Both the position numbers and the translations under genes were made by a program. The notes under the pieces were generated by a model that was not told the DNA's origin, searched no databases, and worked only from the letters and a program-made list of their open reading frames with translations. Below, piece by piece: positions 57,395-64,000 of a DNA stretch of 64,000 nt. Origin of the DNA: Nilaparvata lugens (taxonomy: Eukaryota; Arthropoda; Insecta; Hemiptera; Delphacidae); assembly GCF_014356525.2 (NCBI RefSeq), contig NC_052509.1, positions 35,832,001 through 35,896,000 of the forward strand. The letters run 5' to 3'. The first letter of the stretch is position 1. Each line of letters begins with the position of its first letter.

Positions 57395-57785
57395 CTTATT
57401 TTTCAATTTCATCACAAAAATTTAATTCTCTTTCAATCCCCCAACCCTGGAACTTTTTTAGTACTAGGTACTATAATGTTGTTGATGATTTCTACATACA
57501 ATTCTGTGCTTAAATAGAAAAACTCAAGAAAGTCGCTATTTTACACAAATTGGCAACGCTTTTATTTCTTCGTATGTAGGTCCATTCTCAACTTATTTTA
57601 TACAGACTGCAATCGAAATTTTTTCATGGATTAAGTTGTATATGATTACAATTTTATGTTATTTTTGTTCATTTTTATGATTTACAAATAGGATGAATTA
57701 TTTCAATTTTAGGATAAAAAAGTTCCAGGGTTGGGGGATTGGAAGAGAATATAATTTTTGTGATGAAATTAAAAAATAAGTTTTT
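57395..57785. mobile_element. Inverted-repeat element
   Basis: AAACTTATTTTTCAATTTCA with TCAATCCCCCAACCCTGGAA (57400-57455) is mirrored by TTCCAGGGTTGGGGGATTGG with TGAAATTAAAAAATAAGTTT (57720-57784). About 260 bp of AT-rich spacer. Confidence 0.75.
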
Positions 57786-58455
57786 CTTTTGAATATACTA
57801 CCTTTGATATACCTTTTTAAAATACTACCTTTGAATTGAGTATGTATGATTCTCAAAAACTTAGCATATTTTCCAATAAATTACATTCAAAGATATAAAT
57901 CTCAAAGTAAATGTTTTGAATTTTTGATAATGACATTTTTATCCTTTAGTAATCAAGTGTCTTCAAAAAATGAAGGGTAGGCTACTAGTAATAATTCTTT
58001 AGCTATCAAGTAGTAACTTAGTCCTGTATGAATGAATCAGATATATAAATCATATAATAAAAATATATAAACAATAGAAAAATAAACAATCAAATATATG
58101 TAATACAATCAGTTATATTAAATAAATATTGTTTTCTATTATCAATTTATTATTGTACTCTTCAGGAAACATTCTATCAGTCTACTGCCAATTAGAAAGT
58201 ATAGAATGTAAACATCATAATTTAATACATGTTATACTCTGCAACAAACAAGCCAACAATAACACAATTTTTCCGGAATGAATAATTCAATATAATTTAT
58301 TTAGTAATTGTATTATGAAAACCAACCTCAACGTGGCCTTCAATAGAGAAACCCAAGATTTTTCCTGTCTGATCCATTTGTAACCCAAGATAGTTTTGCT
58401 CTATGCTAATCCAGAATATCTACTTTCATTTTAAGATCGAAATATAGTATCTCTG
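57786..58455. other. Unique AT-rich sequence, no gene seen
   Basis: No supported feature. Confidence 0.4.
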
Positions 58456-58637
58456 TGTTGTTACATGGGACAATGGGAGAAATAGGTGCTAAGTCAGAAA
58501 CCCCAGGCTCATATCCCGTACTTGAACAGTAGTACCAGCTAAATAAAGTATCTCTGTTTTGTCTTGTTGGAGCTATGGGTCTTTCGACGGAAAATCCCAG
58601 GTTTATTCCCTGTGCTAAGACAGTAGCACCAGCTATC
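58440..58637 (-). repeat. Diverged tandem duplication of about 100 bp
   Basis: On the minus strand GCTGGTGCTACTGTCTTAGC ... ACAGAGATACTTTATTT is followed by AGCTGGTACTACTGTTCAAG ... ACAGAGATACTATATTT. The 79-codon open frame through both units is a by-product of the repeat. Each unit has a GAGCCTGGGGTTT or AACCTGGGATTTT motif resembling a degraded tRNA-type promoter, so a SINE origin is possible. Confidence 0.6.
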
Positions 58638-59926
58638 CTCTCCACCTTCTACCACAATTATTGATAATACCTGAAATGTGAATCAATTAGCCAGTCCAAA
58701 ACCTGGACTGAGAAACCTGGAGAAGTGTGATGGAAAGTAATAATCCTTATGAAAATTATATTGTAATAAGTTTTTCGTAAAATAATTATATTATTTGAAT
58801 AAGTATTTCTATACATTATTCCTACTTTCTAGTTCTCAACAAAATCTCGAAAAGAATATATTGAATGAGCCGAGAACTTATCTTTCAAATTTTCAAAAAA
58901 GAAAGTCTCACCTCTAAATTCAGCTTATTCTTGAAAATTATCTAATATTAATTATTACGGGTACATTCTATACTCTCTGCCTACATCAGAAACAACAGTA
59001 TAAGCGTCAGCATGGAAAAATATCTAGTACATTGTATTCTTGGTTTTTGCTGAAACACTCAGCTTTAGATTCCAGTCTAACATTTCTAAGAATTGGGCAT
59101 GACCAATATTTTTGCTCAAAGTTTTCCCTGATCAAGAGGAAACATTGCAAACACCTGATGATTGACGCAAACATTACCATTAGAATGAAACCTATCTAGA
59201 TTTTATGAAAGATGAAGAGTAATATTAACATAATTATGTGGATAGATAGTTGAGCATCTTTTAGAAAAATGAAATTCTCTCTAAGGGTTATGCTGACATG
59301 AGCTCGTGTCTTATGCGTGGGTAATGTAGGGGTTGATGATGAGATAATTTCAATTTCCTTAATTGACTTTTGATCCCAGAGGAGAACATCAAGATTTCCA
59401 ATATTTCAACAAATAATAAAAAGAATGGTTTTTTTACGGTACCGGTTGAGTCAGATAGTACAGTTTTTAATAAATTAATACCTATGGAACGAAAAATACT
59501 ATTCACAGAATAATAATAATACTATGATGTCATTTTACATCTCAGAAATGTCTGAGAATCAAGTTTTACCAGGTGAAGACCGTCTTCAGCAATGGTCAGC
59601 AAAGTCTGAAGCAACGCTCTCTAGTTGGATCCCACTCTAAAATTGCCCTATCAATTTGAACAACTTTAATCATCAATGAAAATTACTACCTCCAAGTTGA
59701 CAAGACTAGTGTATAACTTGGAATGGTGCTACGGAGTATTTACACTCAACACAGAAACCCTGTGTAGAGTGTAAATACTTTACAGTCCCGGAGACTGTAC
59801 ACTCATTATTGCTCTCAAAATCATCGTATGCGAACATTCGTTAATGTCTGCTCCAGGGCTGAAAGACAGGAGCAGTGCTGCCGATCACAACAGTTGAAAC
59901 AACTACTAATAATGAAATATTTCAGT
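58638..59926. other. Mostly unique DNA; SINE relic and hairpin
   Basis: 59290-59345 (GAGCTCGTGTCTTATGCGTG, GGTAATG) on the minus strand matches the SINE body at 38680-38715. A strong hairpin lies at 59734-59781 (GAGTATTTACACTCAACACA and TGTGTAGAGTGTAAATACT). No gene. Confidence 0.45.
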
Positions 59927-59927
59927 C

Positions 59928-61090
59928 AATATAGGCATGAAAAAGGGGGTGTGCTTGCACTATATACATTATACTTCTGATTTTATAATATATTGTTTGG
60001 ATACATAAGAAAAGTTCACAATCAATTTTTCATGCCAATTTTCTTGTGTGATACAGAGTGTCCCAAAAACCTAGTATTTCCCGTTCATTATCCAGTTTTC
60101 AGTCATTTCCGCCAAATCTTAGTCATCAGATAAAAAAATTCACTCTCGCCTTTTTTTAGATCATGAAATGAAATTATTCGGATCACTCTTATCTTCCATG
60201 AGTACTGAGTTACAACTTTTCAAAAATTAGTAAAATTTTAAGAAAATATCAATTTTGATAAATTTAAGTTTTCAATTAAAAATTACTTTCGATTGTCACC
60301 ATTTAAATGTATAATTCCAAATCACTTTGAGCGTAATTTTGTGCTCTCAACCTTAAATCAGATCTATCTCTTATAGATTTCCAGGTACCGGTACACCTGA
60401 TAACAGTGCTCCTTGTATTTTGAAAAACACCTTATTTTTAGTTTCAACCATCACAACTGATTTCATTGTTCTCTTATTATGATTTTGTAACATGATATAA
60501 GTTTACAAGACCACCCCTTGGATACACTACTTATTTTAGTATTTCCCAGTGGAGAGGAGCGCATAATTAAGGACACCTCAAGGATCAAAATTTCAAACAC
60601 TTGTACCTTTTGATTCAATGATCGGATCTCCTCGTTACTACAGCTCATTCTTCTCGTCTCGTCAAGGCGGTTCAAACCCATGTATCAGTCAAATTCGTTG
60701 GTCAAATGAGAAATCTTAAGGTGCGTATATGCGCCGCGAACATGAGCAATCTACTTTTAATCAGCTGACTATATCTGTATTTTTACAGAAACGGTCAGAT
60801 ACAGATATAAAAAGCTTGGCATCAGCTGATCAAAAGTGAATTGCACATGTACGCGGCGCGTATATCTGTACGCACCTTTATATTGATTGTGCTTTAACCC
60901 ATATGCATGTAAATGGTGACAATTGGTAATATTGTTGATTAAAAACTGAAATACATCAAAATTTATATTTTTCTTTAAATGTTACTAATTTTTTTAAAAA
61001 TTGTAACTCAGTAGGCTATTCATTCAAAGTATCAACAACAGCTGTAATATATAATTCACAATAAAAAAATATTTGATCAAGCTTAAAATC
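59928..61090. mobile_element. Family D copy 2 (CAGAGTG terminus) with nested MITE
   Basis: The family D head at 59928-60053 is followed by TA and CAGAGTGTCCCAAAAACCTA at 60054. The left arm runs to about 60375. The centre (60376-60715) matches 17601-17958 in inverted orientation (CAGTGGAGAGGAGCGC, GACACCTCAAGGATCAAAAT). A degraded right arm (about 60890-61080) follows the MITE. No coding. Confidence 0.7.
60719..60877. mobile_element. Palindromic MITE with TTA duplication
   Basis: 159 bp beginning AGGTGCGTATATGCGCCGCG and ending CGCGGCGCGTATATCTGTACGCACCT (ends described), with TTA on both sides (60716-60718 and 60878-60880). The inner arms share TTTTAATCAGCTGA and TATCTGTATTTTTACAG. A PIF/Harbinger-type target duplication. 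It is inserted in family D copy 2. Confidence 0.85.
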
Positions 61091-61133
61091 ACTTCACTTG
61101 TATGAACTACTAAAAATTAAAATTAATAAAAAC

Positions 61134-61304
61134 AATATAAAACATGTAGTACCCTTTTTTATTAAAATATTTTTAAAACTTTAAAACATTTCAACTACTA
61201 TAATCGGCCTATTTCAACTTGAAAATGGCCAAAGTAGGCCGAAACTAGCCTTTGAAATGTTTTAAATTGTTTTAATAAAAAAGGGTACCACATGTTTTAT
61301 ATTG
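61134..61304. mobile_element. Palindromic MITE
   Basis: AAACATGTAGTACCCTTTTT with AAAACATTTCAA is mirrored by TTGAAATGTTTT and AAAAAGGGTACCACATGTTT. The centre CGGCCTATTTCAACTTGAAA is itself symmetric with GGCCAAAGTAGGCCG. Confidence 0.82.
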
Positions 61305-62128
61305 CTTTTATTATTATTTTGGTTAGGCGTTTATCTTACGTAAACTTAGTACCGCAAATTAAATTATTAATTAGCCTATAATTAATTTCTTGAAAAAATG
61401 AAAATAGCCCTATAACCATCCTCGGTGAACAAAAGATCTTCATGCTGAATTTGAAGTTAATCTGATGAATAGTTCAGATGTGATGTTGCGTCAAATATTT
61501 ATTTCGTATCTCGTACCTGTATAGCCTAAGCCAATTTCTTCCTTCATAGCAGCCCTATAGGAGAAAAAGATACGGATACAACAAGAAGATAAAATACATG
61601 TGATGAACTGAAAATAGGCCAATAAAATTATCCTTGGGAAATTTAGAATCGTCATGCTAAATTTCAGTTGTAAATTTAGTCAGAAATTTCATTTCAATAA
61701 TACGATCATCTTTAGATATAGATACTTGCCACTTCCCACTGTTCTGGCACTAGTGTCGGCAGATTAAAAATATAAATAGAGAATTTGATTTTGAATTGAT
61801 TAAAATATTTACGTACAATGTTATAACAAAAATAATTGTGGGAGTAATTAATTCATAATTTTATTTATTATTAATACCAGATTCCACGTTTTAAATGCTT
61901 TAAAATAGTGTTTAAAGATGATAATTTTCTGGGGTAGGACCCAGACCCCCATTAGCCGGTAATGGACCTAATAGGCCACTGGACCTTACCGCCCTACCGC
62001 CACTGCAAAATAGCCATGATACCACTGAGTCGCAGATTATCACATTTCAAATTATTCTTATTGATCAGGTTTTCAATGAGAGCGGAGCAGCAAGTTCTAC
62101 TCCCAATCTTAATTTCAATCTATCAGTC
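61305..62128. other. Unique AT-rich sequence, no gene seen
   Basis: No supported feature. A C/G-richer patch at 61932-62008 stands out but is not coding. Confidence 0.4.
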
Positions 62129-62640
62129 CAGACAATGAATGCTCAAAAAACTGGTGTAGAAGGAAACGCTTGGGAGACAATTTTTGACAGTTCTATTAAG
62201 GTTAGTGAGGAGGTAAACATATCAAAGGTACCTCACTCCTACCACCTGTGCGAAGGGGGTGGGGGTGGCTCAAACGTACCATTTTTTTTTGATTTCTCGC
62301 ATATAATTTGAAAACTATGCATTTTACGGACTTGACTATTCTATACAAAATTAAAGCTTACATAATTCCCTATAATATTTATCGCACAACTTTTTCTATA
62401 TTCTATCATATTCCAGATATCCGCTCTTGAAGAGTGTTAAATTAAAAAAAAAACATATTTGCCTCCATTTTTTTCTATTTTTGCTCATAACTTTTCAAAA
62501 ATAGATGGAAAAATCTATGCTGATTATGTAGCATTGAATTCTGATCAATTTGTTGTATAATTCAACAATGTTTACGCGTTTCCCCACGACTGTTGCAGCA
62601 GCTTTTGTTTCGAGTGAGAAATCTTCAGTTTTATTTATTC
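62129..62640 (+). mobile_element. FB-B module without its inverted partner
   Basis: ACAATGAATGCTCAAAAAAC, AGGAGGTAAACATATCAAAG, GGGGGTGGGGGTGGCT, then GATATCCGCTCTTGAAGAGT in FB-B order. The continuation (ATAACTTTTCAAAAATAGAT, CACGACTGTTGCAGCAGCTT) matches the inner part of other FB-B arms. The partner arm is missing. Confidence 0.75.
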
Positions 62641-62780
62641 AGCAAAGGCAAAGACTTTATATGTTCTGAATTTTGTGAGAATCGTTAAAGCCATTTTCGA
62701 GATCCGGTGAAATACAAACATATAAACATCTAAACATATACCGTTAACATAAATTGCTCGTTCAATAGTATAGGATTAAT
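62641..62780 (+). repeat. Retroposon-like tail
   Basis: TTAAAGCCATTTTCGAGATC, then CATATAAACATCTAAACATA, then TTGCTCGTTCAATAGTATAG. The same order occurs degenerately at 28370-28425 and 46590-46625. Probably the 3' end of an old SINE or LINE family. Confidence 0.4.
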
Positions 62781-64000
62781 AGACCAATGCAACCAATATC
62801 CTAATTAATTGAGCCTTACAATATTTCTTGAAACATCTACTCAAATCTCTATTTGTCCCATAAACATATTACAATGACAATGGTTATAAAATAAAAATGT
62901 AATATACTATATAAAACGAAAAATAAAAAAATAACTTACTATTAAAAAGGATAAAATTTGTGTAAATAAATTAATTATTTATGAATTAATTAAATTAAGT
63001 TATAATGAATAATATTCAACCATGGAGGTAGATAACCTCCAACCTCTATGGTTGAATATATTAATATCTCCATGTTACATCTGCATTAATCCTAGGTGAA
63101 TCTTTCCTATAGTCTTATTTATTAAAAAATAATTTAGGCTTACCTTTATTAGTCGTACCCAGTATAAACTTCTCCCTATTTTGAGAGGTAGGCCTACGTG
63201 GCCTACAATAAGTAGGATACCTAGACAGTAGGAGATCAAATCAATGCACTTTTCTCATTTTCATGACTTTTAAAAATAAAGAAGGAGAGTACCTGTATAT
63301 TTTTAGTGTTGAGTTAGCCTTTGAAGTTATCATGATATATATGTGCCCTAGTGAAATATGTTTAACAATTTCACAAAGAATCGTTTTGAATATCATATTC
63401 ATATGAGAACATGCGTGAATACAGGCTAATAACTAACTGAGCCTTCTTATATATCAATAGTTTGCAGGGTTTAAATATTTTGAATTTCTGCTTATATATT
63501 AAGTCATATTATTTGAAGTACCGAATCACAAGATAATATAGACTAATGTAGTGTAAGTTTTCAAGAGAGTAGGTATGGCGAAGGTAGCACCAGAATATTG
63601 TTCACTCTGAAAAAAAGACTAGTACCAGTGTACTGACTTATAACATCTACCGTCCAGATCAATATACAGTAATTACAAAAACATGAATAAAATAAAAGTG
63701 ATCAACTTCTTTAGTTGATTGGAGGTAAGCTGAATTATAACCGGAACGGTCTATTGACTTGACAAAAAACAAGTCTTATCAATTACAGAAAAATGGTGGT
63801 GGGACTAAGTAAGCCTCAAAAAATTTATTTCTGGTTCAAATATGAACTGATAGGAGTGGACTGTATAATTAAAAAGCAATGAAGAAACATTTCTTCAGAA
63901 ATCCAGAGCAATCGCTAGAACTTCCATAGAATGAAAGAATTGACTCACCAGATAGTCCTAAACCAGTTTGCAATACCTGAATACAGTTTCTTATTAAAGG
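62781..64000. other. Unique AT-rich sequence; small palindrome at 63011-63060
   Basis: ATATTCAACCATGGAGGT and ACCTCTATGGTTGAATAT are inverted around a short loop (63011-63060). Otherwise there is no element boundary or coding region up to the window end. Confidence 0.45.

Noticed and set aside
58406..58645. A 79-codon minus-strand protein with an internal duplication
   Set aside because: The duplication is at DNA level in a diverged tandem repeat, and no family or start context supports a gene.

Overview
ORGANISM: The window is AT-rich eukaryotic DNA and looks like an insect genome, possibly hemipteran. The clues are a BEL/Pao LTR retrotransposon, a Tc1/mariner-type element with a DUF4817-like N-terminus and a DD41D catalytic triad, decayed non-LTR elements with microsatellite tails, tRNA-headed SINEs and many small palindromic MITEs. 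No bacterial gene organisation, rRNA, functional tRNA or CRISPR is visible. I cannot name the species from sequence alone. LAYOUT, 1-12.2 kb: a complex tandem array (full unit about 1.03 kb, G/C-run rich) interrupted by a BEL/Pao element (2424-9600, 651-bp LTRs, TSD GTGAG) and by an A-tract-targeted repeat, here called family A (10676-11970). Neighbouring array units preserve the empty site of both insertions. 12.2-14.6 kb: a Tc1/mariner element with about 465-bp terminal inverted repeats (TIRs), TA flanks and an intact 358-aa transposase. 14.6-34 kb: mostly unique AT-rich DNA with a long-armed non-autonomous element (16668-18305), two more family A copies, a 5.1-kb element with TTA target-site duplications (TSDs) (21866-26998), several MITEs, a decayed LINE and two ORFs that could be exons. 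34.1-36.9 kb: nested fold-back repeats built from two related modules, here called FB-A and FB-B, with a truncated LINE 3' end inside. 37-50 kb: sparse; MITEs, a SINE, a LINE 3' end, a fourth family A copy and two small open reading frames. 50.3-55.1 kb: several inverted-repeat elements, including a dead Tc1/mariner relative, lie inside one outer fold-back. 55.3-57 kb: a GC-spiked nested palindrome. 57-64 kb: further repeats, including a second non-autonomous CAGGGTG element with a TTA-flanked MITE inside, then unique AT-rich sequence. HOW IT WORKS TOGETHER: Only one intact protein gene is convincing, the mariner-type transposase (12764-13840). It could supply activity to elements sharing its CAGGGTG terminus and TA target. 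The BEL element has near-identical LTRs but three coding breaks. Host coding content is very low. The only host-like candidates are weak: a signal-peptide-like exon (20017-20149) and a phase-compatible terminal exon (29914-30131). The most interesting material is family A (four copies, A5 flanks, built-in CA microsatellite, variable 166-bp tandem units) and the fold-back module system.
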